Shown in pieces: positions 26,615-35,119 of a stretch of DNA of 64,000 bases. The translations under genes were made by a program, and so were the position numbers. The stretch is taken from the NCBI GenBank assembly GCA_003021175.1, contig PXQV01000012.1, positions 241,671 to 305,670 of the forward strand. Reading direction: 5' to 3'. Under the pieces are notes generated by a model. That model saw nothing but the letters and a program-made list of their open reading frames with translations, was not told the DNA's origin and made no database searches. The stretch is from Halobacteriales archaeon QH_7_66_36 (GTDB taxonomy: Archaea; Halobacteriota; Halobacteria; Halobacteriales; Haloarculaceae). Each line of letters starts with the position of its first letter. Positions within the stretch are counted from its first letter, which is position 1.

Positions 26615-28591
26615 GTGGATTGTCTGTTCGTCGGGGCCGGCGACATCGCGTCGGAGTACGCCGCCGACCTTGCGTCGACATCGCTGTCGCTGGCTGGTGT
26701 GTGCGATCTGGATGCCGACCGGGCGACGGCACTCGCCGGGGAGTATGACTGTCCGGCCTTTACCGACCTCGACGAGGCCTTGACGGCCCTTGACGTGCCG
26801 CTGGTGGTGAACCTGACGAGTCACGCGGCACACGGAGCGGTGACCGAGACGGCGCTGACGGCCGATCGGCACGTTTACTCGCAGAAGCCGCTCGCGCTCG
26901 ACACGGAGACAGCGCGGGACCTGCTTGCGACGGCCGTCGACCGGGGGCTCGCGCTGGGCTGTGCGCCCGCGACCCCGCGTGGGCCGTCCCAGCGGCGCGC
27001 CGCGAGGCTGCTCGCGGACGGGCGCCTCGGCCGCGTGGGGCTGGGGTACGCCCACGCGCATGTCGGTCGGGTCACCGACTGGCACGACCGTCCCGACTCC
27101 TTTCTGCAGGTCGGCCCGCTGTACGACGGCGCCGTCTATCCGCTGACGCTACTGGTCTCGTGGTTCGGGCCGGTCGAGCGCGTGCGGGTCGCCGACGCGC
27201 TAGATGTCTGGCCAGCCCGCGAGCGGCGGCGCCCGTCGGCGCCAAGCCACATCGAGGCGACGCTCTCGTTTGCGACCGGGCCGACCGTCCGGCTGACGGC
27301 AAGTTTCTACGCCCCCCACCGGGGTCGGGAGTTCTACGGCCTCGAACTGCACGGCGACGACGGCTCGTTATACCTCTCGGACACCGGTGCGATGGACACC
27401 GCCGTCGACCACGTGCAGTACGGTCGAAACGGTCGCGGGTACACGGCGGTCCCGTCCCAGTGTCCGGCGTCGTCGCTCTCGTACGTCGACGCCGTCGAGC
27501 GCCTTGCGGCCGGTATCGCCGACGGCGAGCCGCTACGACGGACGGGTCGGCGTGGCGCCCACGTCGTTGCGGTTTGTGACGCCGTCGAGACCGCCGCGCG
27601 TGACGGTGGCCCGATCTCGGTTGCCGATTGCGAGGCGACCGCCGATCCGACTCCGGAGCCGGTCGTCCGACCGTCGGGTCGCGACGATGCGACGTGGGTG
27701 GCCGCGCTCCGACTCCCGCCGGTCGGCTTCGGTTGTTCGCGGTACCGCGACGGCGAGTACGTCGACCGGCGGGAGTCGATCGCGACGGCGCTCGATGCCG
27801 GCTACCGACTGCTCGACTCGGCAGAGCTGTACGGCAACGAACACCGGATTGGTGCGCTCCTGTCGGCGCCGGGAGCGCCCAGCCGCGAGGATGTGTTCCT
27901 GCTGGGCAAGCCGTGGCGGACGAACCACCGTCGCGAGCAGATGCTCGCGGCCGCCCGCGGCAGCCTCTCGGAACTCGGCGTCGACGCCTTCGATTGCTAC
28001 GCGCTGCACTGGCCCGAGGCTTGGGCGCACCGGGGACCGCTGGAGCGACTGGCCGAGAGGCCCGTCACCGAACAGGAGCGACTGACCTTCCCCGAGGGCG
28101 ACGACGGCGAGATCGAAACCGCAAATCTGTCTCTCGCACGGGCTTGGGAGAATCTTGAGGCGGCCCACGACTGCGGGCTGGCGCGGACGATCGGTCTCTC
28201 GAACGTCTCGGTGTCGCAACTGGAGACGGTCCTAGAGACCGGACGGCTCCGCCCGGCGATCGTGCAGGTCGAGCGTCACCCGTACCGCCCCCGTCGCGAC
28301 CTCGTCGCGGCCTGTCACGACCGCGGTATTCGCGTCGTCGCGCACTCGCCGCTGTCGGCGCCCGGACTGCTGGACGAGCCGGTGCTGGAGGCCGTCGGCG
28401 AGGATCAGGGGCTCTCGCCGGCGGGTGTCGTTCTGGCGTGGAACGCGACGCGCGGCGTCGTCCCCATCCCGTCAAGCACGACGCCGCGCCACGTCGTTTC
28501 GAACTTGGCCGCCGTCGCCGAGCCGTTGCCGCCGTCGGCGATGGAGCGCGTTGACGCGCTCTGCGATCCCGACTTCGAGCGCCGAGGGTGA
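26615..28591 (+). CDS. Fusion of Gfo/Idh/MocA oxidoreductase and aldo/keto reductase
   Basis: 658 residues from a GTG start. Residues 1-345 form a Gfo/Idh/MocA protein: Rossmann FVGAGDIASEYA, the SQKPLALD motif with the conserved Lys of EKP, and a C-terminal sheet near HIEATLSFATGPTVRLTASF. Residues 360-655 form an aldo/keto reductase with the tetrad Asp and Tyr (RLLDSAELYGNEH), Lys (LLGKPWR) and His (YALHWPEAW), and the NADP-binding IPSSTTPRHV. Two NAD(P)-dependent sugar or polyol oxidoreductases in one chain suggest a coupled oxidation-reduction, such as epimerisation or inositol/sugar conversion with cofactor recycling. It is the first gene of the operon. Confidence 0.9.
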   Translation: MDCLFVGAGDIASEYAADLASTSLSLAGVCDLDADRATALAGEYDCPAFTDLDEALTALDVPLVVNLTSHAAHGAVTETALTADRHVYSQKPLALDTETARDLLATAVDRGLALGCAPATPRGPSQRRAARLLADGRLGRVGLGYAHAHVGRVTDWHDRPDSFLQVGPLYDGAVYPLTLLVSWFGPVERVRVADALDVWPARERRRPSAPSHIEATLSFATGPTVRLTASFYAPHRGREFYGLELHGDDGSLYLSDTGAMDTAVDHVQYGRNGRGYTAVPSQCPASSLSYVDAVERLAAGIADGEPLRRTGRRGAHVVAVCDAVETAARDGGPISVADCEATADPTPEPVVRPSGRDDATWVAALRLPPVGFGCSRYRDGEYVDRRESIATALDAGYRLLDSAELYGNEHRIGALLSAPGAPSREDVFLLGKPWRTNHRREQMLAAARGSLSELGVDAFDCYALHWPEAWAHRGPLERLAERPVTEQERLTFPEGDDGEIETANLSLARAWENLEAAHDCGLARTIGLSNVSVSQLETVLETGRLRPAIVQVERHPYRPRRDLVAACHDRGIRVVAHSPLSAPGLLDEPVLEAVGEDQGLSPAGVVLAWNATRGVVPIPSSTTPRHVVSNLAAVAEPLPPSAMERVDALCDPDFERRG

Positions 28592-28660
28592 AGGGGGTCC
28601 GCTCGCGGTAAGCGTCCCCTGCGTCACCACTACTATCTGCGCCTGTCCCAATCCAAACGT

Positions 28661-29050
28661 ATGTCAACGAGCAAAGCCGACAGCATCGCAGTTGATGTGG
28701 CGTCACTGAGTGGTCTCCACTGGGTTGGGATCGTCGCTGCAGTCGTCACCGGTGTGATACACCTCCGACTCGGGGTCGGGTTCGCACCGTCGGGACTGGG
28801 CATCAGCTTTCTGCTGGCTGGGCTGGGTTTTTTCGGGGCGGTCGGGCTCGTCCTGTTCGACTACCGGCGACGCACGGTGTACGCGGCCGGCGTCCCGTTC
28901 ACCATCGTGCAGATCGTCTTATGGTACGCTCTCAACTTCGCCGGCGGCCCGAAGTCGTTCCCCGCGGACGTCGGGACGCTCGGGTGGGTCGATAAGATCG
29001 CACAGGTGGCCCTCGTGGTCGTCCTCGTCGCGCTGCTGCAGCAGTCCTGA
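28661..29050 (+). CDS. Small multi-pass membrane protein
   Basis: 129 residues with four hydrophobic segments (about 17-36, 42-65, 72-90, 107-127) and few charges between them. It has no enzymatic motif, and small haloarchaeal membrane proteins of this layout have unknown roles. It lies 69 bp after the fusion gene and 39 bp before the CDP-alcohol phosphatidyltransferase gene, within the operon, so it may be an accessory to the membrane-bound steps. Confidence 0.75.
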   Translation: MSTSKADSIAVDVASLSGLHWVGIVAAVVTGVIHLRLGVGFAPSGLGISFLLAGLGFFGAVGLVLFDYRRRTVYAAGVPFTIVQIVLWYALNFAGGPKSFPADVGTLGWVDKIAQVALVVVLVALLQQS

Positions 29051-29089
29051 CGATGGCGACCCACCGTTGCGGCGACCGGACGGACGCCC

Positions 29090-29872
29090 GTGACGGCGGC
29101 CACAGGGACAGGGGAGGTGACGGTGGCACACCCGGTCGCTGAGCGGTCGCTGGCGGCCGGTGCGCGCGTCGGAGTTTCAATGCTCGGTGCGGTCGGGCTC
29201 GCGGTAGCGCTACGGACCGTCTCGTTCCCGGAGTCGACCGCGTTCGTCGCCGGCGCGTGCTGGGGTGGACTGCTCTGGTATGTCGGCCGGTGTCTGGACG
29301 GGGACCCCGCGTCCGGACGTGCGTGGCGACCGCTGTTCGGGCTGGCGAACGCGGTCACACTGGTTCGTGGCGTGTTGTTCGCGGTCGTCACGGGGTTCGC
29401 TCTCGTCCCGCCCGGAACCGACCTCGGGTGGGTTCCCGCGGTGGCGTACGGAACTGGCGTCGCGCTCGACGGACTCGACGGGACGGTAGCGCGCACTGTT
29501 GGGGAGGAGACCCCTCTCGGCGAGCGTCTCGACATGGCGTTCGACACGTTCGGCTTTGTGGTCGCACCGCTCGTCGCCGTCGCGTGGAGGGCGCTGCCGG
29601 TGTGGTACCTCTCGCTGTCGGCGGCCCGGTACGTCTACCGTGGCGGACTCGCATGGCGGCGGTTCGCCGGGCGCCCGTTGTTTGACCCGCCGGACAGCGA
29701 TGTCGGGCGATACCTCGCCGGGGTCCAGATGGTCTTCCTGACCGCGGCGCTGTCGCCCGCCGTCCCGCGGTCGCTGTCGCTAACGCTGGCGCCGATCGTG
29801 CTCGCGCCGTCGCTGGCGGTGTTCGCGCGCGACTTCCTGGTGGTGTCGGGCCGGCTCTCGTGGCACCAGTGA
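29090..29872 (+). CDS. CDP-alcohol phosphatidyltransferase family membrane enzyme
   Basis: 260 residues from GTG 29090; GTG 29117 is an alternative start. There are about six to seven hydrophobic segments. The family signature D-G-x2-(A)R-x8-G-x3-D-x3-D is met by DGLDGTVARTVGEETPLGERLDMAFD, given here as two motif halves around residues 125-155. These enzymes join a CDP-activated alcohol, usually CDP-diacylglycerol or CDP-archaeol, to a second alcohol within the membrane. The polar acceptor could be the product of the neighbouring oxidoreductases. It is coupled to the next gene with 1 bp between. Confidence 0.88.
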   Translation: MTAATGTGEVTVAHPVAERSLAAGARVGVSMLGAVGLAVALRTVSFPESTAFVAGACWGGLLWYVGRCLDGDPASGRAWRPLFGLANAVTLVRGVLFAVVTGFALVPPGTDLGWVPAVAYGTGVALDGLDGTVARTVGEETPLGERLDMAFDTFGFVVAPLVAVAWRALPVWYLSLSAARYVYRGGLAWRRFAGRPLFDPPDSDVGRYLAGVQMVFLTAALSPAVPRSLSLTLAPIVLAPSLAVFARDFLVVSGRLSWHQ

Positions 29873-29873
29873 A

Positions 29874-30377
29874 GTGCTCGCGCACGTAGTGTGGCGTGTG
29901 CTGTTCCCGACGCACCTCCTCGTCGCCGGCCTGCTGGGGCGAGCGACGCGGCTCTCGACCCCCTGGTTGGTCGTCGGCGCCGCGCTATCGGACGTCGTCG
30001 ACAAGCCCCTTGCGACGGCCGGAGTCGTCGATCTTTTCCACTCGGTCGGGCACTCCGTACTGTGGCTGCCCGTCGCCGTCGTGGCCGGCTTGCTCGCGCG
30101 GACGGGATTGGCGGTGGCGGTCGGCTGGGGGTCGCACCTGCTCCTCGATCTCGTCCACGTCGTTGTCAACGGGCGTCCCGAGAGCGTGATGTCGCTAGGG
30201 TGGCCCGTCGTCGCGCCTGCGGACCCGCTCGCGATCCCGCCCGGATCGTTCGCGGTCTACTACGCCGGGACGCCATCGTTCTATCTAGAGGTGGTGATCT
30301 GGGTGGGCGCGGCAGTGGTGTTCGCTCGCTCCCGTGGCGGCGCCAACGCGGGAGACGACCGACCCGCCGGCCCATAG
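29874..30377 (+). CDS. Membrane-bound metal-dependent hydrolase (DUF457/YdjM-like)
   Basis: 167 residues from a GTG start one base after the previous stop. An N-terminal FPTHLLVAGLLG, a GAALSDVVDKPL segment, HSVGHSVLW and GWGSHLLLDLVH give the His/Asp pattern of the DUF457/YdjM membrane hydrolases, spread over four hydrophobic segments. The family is thought to act on lipids or lipid-linked compounds but is poorly characterised. Its location between a phosphatidyltransferase and a PAP2 phosphatase points to lipid-linked chemistry. Confidence 0.72.
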   Translation: MLAHVVWRVLFPTHLLVAGLLGRATRLSTPWLVVGAALSDVVDKPLATAGVVDLFHSVGHSVLWLPVAVVAGLLARTGLAVAVGWGSHLLLDLVHVVVNGRPESVMSLGWPVVAPADPLAIPPGSFAVYYAGTPSFYLEVVIWVGAAVVFARSRGGANAGDDRPAGP

Positions 30378-30411
30378 CGCCCTTGTCGGCACGGCCAGTA
30401 GACACCACATC

Positions 30412-30975
30412 ATGGAAGAACTTGTCCGAGCTGCCGTCGAGTGGGTCGTCGGCGTCGACACCGCTGTCGCGGAGGGAGTCGCGGAACTCCGACGGCCGCT
30501 GTTCACGAAGGTGATGAACTCCGTCACCGGTCTGGGATCCGTCTCGGCCGGGCTGGTGTTTCTCGGCCTGTATTACTTGACGGGCTGGCGACGAGAGTTC
30601 CATCTCACGCTGGTCGCGCTAGCCGTCACGGGCGTGATCGTCGCCACGCTGATGTTTACGATCCGTCGCCCCTACCCGCCACAGCCGGTCTGTATGACCG
30701 GCGGCGTGGAGACGGTCGCGACGTCGTTTCCGTCCGGCCACGCCGCCGCAGTCGCCGTCTACGCGACGGTCGCGCGTCGCTCCGAGCGGTTGCCGTTCGC
30801 CGTCGTTGCCCCCAGCGCGCTGTTGATCGCTGTCTCGCGGGTGTACCTCGGGACGCACTACCTCTCCGATACGGTTGTCGGTGTGGCGCTCGGGGTCGGA
30901 ACCGTCCTCCTCGCGGAGCGACTCCTCGTTCACGAGTGGTTCCGACGACAGCTGGACGCACTGGTGGGAGAGTGA
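30412..30975 (+). CDS. PAP2 superfamily membrane phosphatase
   Basis: 187 residues from the ATG at 30412; the upstream extension in the same frame overlaps the previous gene and looks non-coding. PAP2 motif 2 (SFPSGHAAA) and motif 3 (SRVYLGTHYLSDTVVG) are intact. Motif 1 keeps RP (TIRRPYPP), but the usual Lys seven residues before the Arg is Thr. There are about five to six transmembrane segments. It should remove a phosphate from a lipid phosphate or polyprenyl diphosphate on the outer membrane face. It is part of the operon, 34 bp after the hydrolase gene. Confidence 0.85.
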   Translation: MEELVRAAVEWVVGVDTAVAEGVAELRRPLFTKVMNSVTGLGSVSAGLVFLGLYYLTGWRREFHLTLVALAVTGVIVATLMFTIRRPYPPQPVCMTGGVETVATSFPSGHAAAVAVYATVARRSERLPFAVVAPSALLIAVSRVYLGTHYLSDTVVGVALGVGTVLLAERLLVHEWFRRQLDALVGE

Positions 30976-31038
30976 TCGCTTGAAGAGGGTTCGTTATGTG
31001 AAAAGAATCTATACGAGCCGACCGTTGGGTCCGGGTAG

Positions 31039-31818
31039 ATGAGCCGAGAGATACGGGCCGGACTGGTACAGATCGACGAGTATGGCCCGTGGACGGTCAG
31101 CCCGGAGCCACGACGAGAAACCGACCTCCAGTCGCTGCAGGCGTCGCTGTTCGCAGACTTCGCAGCGTTCGTCGGCGAACACGACGGGTACGCCTTCTAC
31201 GGCCGGTTCGACAACATGTACGCGGTGGCCAATGAGGCGACGCCGGACGACTTTCGACGGTTCCAGCGCCGGGTCCGAACCCGGTATCCGGTGACCGTCA
31301 GTGTCGGTCTCGGGGCGGCGTCAACGCCAGCCGCCGCGCTGGGCGTCGCGAGCGAGCGCCTGCAGGCGGCAGGCGGCGCGCAGGATGGGGGCCGCAGCGA
31401 GGCGATGGCGGTCGGTAACACGCCCGAATCAGGAGACACCGGGTCGGTGACGGTCGCACACTTCGACGTCGTTGACGTAACCGGCGAACACACCGACCGA
31501 CGCAACGCCGTCGACGTGACGCTGTCGATACGACGGGCGACGCTAGCGCTTTCGACGCACCTCCGGTCGGAGCACGGCGGCCTCGCGCACTTCGTCGGCG
31601 GCGACAACGTCATCGCGGTCTGCCCGGACCTCGATCCGGCGGCGTACGAGACTGCCGTCGACCACGTGGCCACGGAGACCGGCATCGAGCTGCAGGTCGG
31701 GATCGGTCGCGGCGCGACGGCACACGCCGCCGGCGACGCAGCGAAACACGCCCTCGAACGGTGTCGCGAGACCGGAACGCGCATCCACGGCGCCGACCGC
31801 GTCCCGGCGGACCACTGA
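31039..31818 (+). CDS. GTP cyclohydrolase III (FAPy-forming)
   Basis: 259 residues. The N-terminal IDEYGPWTVSPEPRRETDLQ and central VHFVGGDN-type motif (LAHFVGGDNVIAVCPD) match archaeal GTP cyclohydrolase III, which opens GTP to the formylamino-pyrimidine FAPy and retains the formyl group. In methanogens this is the first step toward riboflavin and F420. Here no riboflavin gene is nearby. Instead the gene overlaps a dehydrogenase gene (TGATG) and precedes a PTPS-like gene, which points to a dedicated FAPy-derived product. The 63-bp gap before it contains TCTATACGAG, so a secondary internal promoter is possible. Confidence 0.9.
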   Translation: MSREIRAGLVQIDEYGPWTVSPEPRRETDLQSLQASLFADFAAFVGEHDGYAFYGRFDNMYAVANEATPDDFRRFQRRVRTRYPVTVSVGLGAASTPAAALGVASERLQAAGGAQDGGRSEAMAVGNTPESGDTGSVTVAHFDVVDVTGEHTDRRNAVDVTLSIRRATLALSTHLRSEHGGLAHFVGGDNVIAVCPDLDPAAYETAVDHVATETGIELQVGIGRGATAHAAGDAAKHALERCRETGTRIHGADRVPADH

Positions 31819-32828
31819 TGCACGGGCGCTCACTGTACTTCACCGGTCGAGAGACCGTCGAACTGCGGTCACGGCGTGTCGATCCGACGCGAGAGGAGGT
31901 AGTCATCGAGACGAGCGTCTCAGCGATCAGTGCTGGTACTGAACTGCTGATGTACCGCGGCGAGGCGCCGAGCGACCTGCCGGCCGACGAAACCCTCGAC
32001 GCGCTGGATGGTGACCTCTCGTACCCGTTGCGGTATGGATACGCCGCCGTCGGCGACGTTGTCGAGACGGGAACGGCTGTCGACGACGACTGGCTGGGGC
32101 AGACGGCGCTGGCGTTCAACCCCCACGAGACACGGTTTACCGCTACACCGTCGGCGCTCGTCCCGGTTCCCGACGACCTGACGCCGACGGAGATGACACT
32201 GTACCCGCCGGCCGAGACGGCAACGACGCTCATCTTGGACGGGCGGCCGCGGATCGGCGAGCGTGTTGTCGTCTTCGGGGCCGGTGTCATCGGTCTGTGT
32301 ACGGTCGCTCAGCTCTCGTCGTTCCCGCTTTCGGAACTGGTCGTGGTCGAACCGCTCGCCGACCGCCGCGAGCAGGCGCTGACTCTGGGGGCCGACGACG
32401 CGGTCACGCCCGACGCGTTCTCGCCGGCTCGCTGGAGCGACGCCGCCGGGGCCGCGGGAGCGGACCTCGTGTACGAACTGTCCGGGCAGCCCGACGCACT
32501 CGACGACGCCGTCGATGCCGCGGGATACGACGGTCGCGTCGTCGTCGGATCGTGGTACGGCACCAAGTCGACGACGCTTGACCTCGGCCGTGACTTCCAT
32601 CGCGACCGCGTCTCGGTCGTGTCGAGCCAGGTGAGCACGCTCGACCCCGAGGTCCGCGGTCGCTGGACGAGAGAGCGACGCTCGGAGGCCGCGCTCGATG
32701 GACTTGCGACGCTCCCGGCCGACTTGCTGATCACCCACCGTATCCCCATTGAGGAGGCCGCGAAGGCGTACAGACTGATCGACCAGCGCCGCGACGGCGC
32801 ACTGCAGGTTCTGTTCGAGTACCCATGA
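31818..32828 (+). CDS. Zinc-type alcohol dehydrogenase-like (MDR superfamily) oxidoreductase
   Basis: 336 residues from the ATG at 31818, overlapping the previous stop by 1 bp. The Rossmann motif is VVVFGAGVIGLC near residue 152. The N-terminal GroES-like half lacks the catalytic zinc ligands: the Cys position reads SAISAGTELLMY and GHE is replaced by RYGYAAVG. This resembles the zinc-independent BchC-like branch, which oxidises hydroxyethyl side chains. It overlaps the PTPS-like gene by 4 bp. A role in oxidising the side chain of a pterin-like intermediate would fit its position. Confidence 0.85.
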   Translation: MHGRSLYFTGRETVELRSRRVDPTREEVVIETSVSAISAGTELLMYRGEAPSDLPADETLDALDGDLSYPLRYGYAAVGDVVETGTAVDDDWLGQTALAFNPHETRFTATPSALVPVPDDLTPTEMTLYPPAETATTLILDGRPRIGERVVVFGAGVIGLCTVAQLSSFPLSELVVVEPLADRREQALTLGADDAVTPDAFSPARWSDAAGAAGADLVYELSGQPDALDDAVDAAGYDGRVVVGSWYGTKSTTLDLGRDFHRDRVSVVSSQVSTLDPEVRGRWTRERRSEAALDGLATLPADLLITHRIPIEEAAKAYRLIDQRRDGALQVLFEYP

Positions 32829-33223
32829 CCGACGCCCACACATACGAACTGACTGTCTTGCGAGCGTTTATCGCACAGCACTTCTTGACCGTCCCCGATC
32901 CCGGCCCGGAGGGAGAGGTTAACAGCCACCGCTTCACCGTCGAGTTGCAGTTCGCCGGCCCCGAACTCGGGCCGTTCGGTTACCTCGTGAATATCGACGA
33001 TGTCCACGATGTTCTCGACGACGTGGAGGACCGCTACCACGACACCCTGCTCAACGACCTCCCCGAGTTCGAGGGGCTGAACCCGAGCGTCGAACACTTC
33101 GCGCGACTGATCGGCGACCGCGTCGAGAGCGCGTTCGAGGACCCGACGCCGACGCACCTCACTGTCCGCGTCTGGGAGGACGACGACTCTTGGGCGAGTC
33201 ACGCGCGTTCGCTCGACGCATGA
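32825..33223 (+). CDS. 6-pyruvoyl-tetrahydropterin synthase/QueD-like protein with altered active site
   Basis: 132 residues, the usual size of the T-fold family. Zinc-ligand positions are only partly kept: His19 (AQHFL) and the second His of HGH (NSHRF), with Asn at the first. The catalytic Cys four residues before HGH is Glu. The conserved MVxDF-type strand appears as YLVNIDDV, and the C-terminal Glu lies in VRVWEDDDS. Cys-to-Glu variants (PTPS-III) cleave the side chain of dihydroneopterin instead of making pyruvoyl-tetrahydropterin. The loss of a zinc His goes further, so the reaction here may be new. It sits between MDR and methyltransferase genes with 4-bp overlaps on both sides. Confidence 0.8.
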   Translation: MTDAHTYELTVLRAFIAQHFLTVPDPGPEGEVNSHRFTVELQFAGPELGPFGYLVNIDDVHDVLDDVEDRYHDTLLNDLPEFEGLNPSVEHFARLIGDRVESAFEDPTPTHLTVRVWEDDDSWASHARSLDA

Positions 33224-34068
33224 GCCACGCCGCGACGCGGTACTTGGAGGCCAAGCGGACCGTCGACGACCGGGCGTACGACCGGCGCGTTCGCGACTGC
33301 CTGCTGGACGCGCTGGGGTCGTCGTCGACAGTGCTCGATATCGGCTGTGGCACCGGCACGACCCTCTCGTGGCTGCTGGAGTGGGGCGTTGATGAAGGGA
33401 CTTATCGCGGGGTCGACGCCGACGAAACCGTCGTCGCGTTCGCCCGCGCGGTCAGGCCGGCGGCCTGTCGATACCGGGGCTGGCCGGTGACCGAGACCGA
33501 GCGGGGAGCGACGGTCGGTGACCTGTCGGTGACATTCGAGCACGACGACGCGTTCACAGCCCTCGCCGCAGCCGACGGTCTCGACTGCGTGATCGCACGG
33601 TCCTTTGCAGATCTCGTTCCGGTGGACGACCTCCTCGACGCGATCGAGGGGGCGCTCGCGCCGGGTGGGTTCGCGTACCTGCCGATCACCTTCGACGGTG
33701 GCACCATTTTCCAGCCCGACCACTCGGCCGACGAGGCGGTCGAACACGCCTATCACGGGGCCATCGACGCCGAGTCAGGGCGGGACGCCCACGCCGGGCG
33801 CCACCTGATCGACGCGGCCCGCGACCGCGACGGCGACCTCTTGGCGGTCGGCGGCTCCGACTGGGTGGTCCGGCCTTGCGACGGCCAGTACCTCGCCGAC
33901 GAGGCGTACTTTTTGGAGTGCATCCTCGGGTTCGTCGGGGACACGCTAGCCGAGACGACCGTCGACGGTGCCGCCGACTGGCTTACGACGCGCCGAACGC
34001 AACTGGCGACCGGCCGATTGACATACGCCGCCCACGGGTTCGACATTCTGTACCAAGCGCCGGAGTGA
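33220..34068 (+). CDS. Class I SAM-dependent methyltransferase
   Basis: 282 residues from the ATG at 33220, overlapping the PTPS-like stop (ATGA). A TTG at 33190 in frame would intrude further into that gene. Motif I is VLDIGCGTGTTLSWLL near residue 43, the acidic post-motif Asp is in YRGVDADE, and motif IV lies around DCVIARSFADLVPV. The C-terminal half (from about LPITFDGGTIFQPDH) is specific and may hold the acceptor site. It is the last gene of the operon and probably methylates its small-molecule product. Confidence 0.85.
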   Translation: MSHAATRYLEAKRTVDDRAYDRRVRDCLLDALGSSSTVLDIGCGTGTTLSWLLEWGVDEGTYRGVDADETVVAFARAVRPAACRYRGWPVTETERGATVGDLSVTFEHDDAFTALAAADGLDCVIARSFADLVPVDDLLDAIEGALAPGGFAYLPITFDGGTIFQPDHSADEAVEHAYHGAIDAESGRDAHAGRHLIDAARDRDGDLLAVGGSDWVVRPCDGQYLADEAYFLECILGFVGDTLAETTVDGAADWLTTRRTQLATGRLTYAAHGFDILYQAPE

Positions 34069-34195
34069 CCGAGTGGGTCGGACTGACGGTCATCGCTGTG
34101 TCCGGCACGGACGCGGGCGGCGATGCTGGCATCGCTGTGATATCGGGTAGTCTATGACACTCCTGCGATGAACGATGTGCCTCCCGCTAAACGGT

Positions 34196-34560
34196 GACAT
34201 CCTCCCCGGGCTAAAGGGCGGGGCTTCCCGAACCGCACATGCGGCGGTTCCCGTCGATTCGGAAGGGTGGGAATCTACGGTTTCTGACCGACGGCAGTGG
34301 CAGTGCCACGCTACCGATACTCGTTTCCGCGGAGGAGTAGCGAGGTATCTCGTTGTTTTGTGTCGGTCGGCGCGGTCGGCTTACTGTTTTGATGTCGGCT
34401 CTCGCCGTGGCAAACACCGAGTCAACTGCCAGTTGTCCGCGCACAGCCCACGATACATCGCGTTGGAGTGTAAACCTGCTGATTCACATGGAAACGAGAC
34501 AATGACGGCGTTGTATCCCCATTATAAACGGCGGGGTTTTAGCGCCTGTAATTCAGATAA
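34196..34560 (+). mobile_element. IS1341-type element end and debris
   Basis: TGACATCCTCCCC followed by a degenerate GC hairpin (34202-34223) and CTTCC matches the left end of the decayed element at 22508, in the opposite orientation. The following 340 bp have a lower GC content, no intact frame and no recognisable right end. The boundaries are approximate. The 127 bp before it (34069-34195) show nothing. Confidence 0.45.
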
Positions 34561-34574
34561 TAAGATTGTGGCTA

Positions 34575-34865
34575 TCACCGCGCGGACAGGAGTAGTCCGC
34601 CACCGACAGTGGTGAGTCCAATCGGAGCGAGGACTGCGGGAAGCGGTATGCTACACTCGTTCACTCCGTCAGGTGTGTACAGCAGACTTGTGCCCTCGAT
34701 ACCGATACTGCCAATTCCCTGTCCCTCTCCCTCTGGAACATTCACCTCAGTACACCCACCGAAGAGCATCCCGGGAAAGGTGTTCAACTGCGCGAAGCCC
34801 ACACCTAGTCCGACAACGAGTAACACGATGCCGAGGTATTTTCGTAGATCAACTGTGGCAGCCAT
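34575..34865 (-). CDS. Small haloarchaeal membrane protein
   Basis: 96 residues from the ATG at 34863-34865; a GTG one codon upstream is possible. There is one transmembrane helix at residues 10-30 (YLGIVLLVVGLGVGFAQL), an extracellular-looking loop with two cysteines that could pair, and a second hydrophobic stretch at the C-terminus (VLAPIGLTTVGGGLLL). No family was recognised. Codon use is less GC-biased than the neighbours and it lies beside IS debris, so it may be acquired DNA. Confidence 0.55.
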   Translation of the reverse strand: MAATVDLRKYLGIVLLVVGLGVGFAQLNTFPGMLFGGCTEVNVPEGEGQGIGSIGIEGTSLLYTPDGVNECSIPLPAVLAPIGLTTVGGGLLLSAR

Positions 34866-35085
34866 CACTCATAGCATCCCCCGGCTATGTAGTAAAAAGA
34901 GCGAAGGCTCAAACGGTTCTCGTAGCCTCCCTGCGAGCGACACTTCAAAAGGTGATGATCCCGAGGGGATCATTGATCGCGGCGGCGTACCTCATACTTG
35001 AATCTACGCTACTGGCGCTGTATAACCCCGTACGAGGTGCCAAAATAGCGACCCCGAATTAAATCCCTGCGGGAGTACTGGTGAT

Positions 35086-35095
35086 GCTTTATCAG
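35086..35095 (+). promoter_or_regulatory. TATA-like box for the DmdA-like gene
   Basis: GCTTTATCAG lies 25-34 bp before the ATG at 35120 without a Shine-Dalgarno, consistent with a leaderless promoter. Confidence 0.45.
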
Positions 35096-35119
35096 TAGGT
35101 GCTTGTTCAATTCTCGTGA

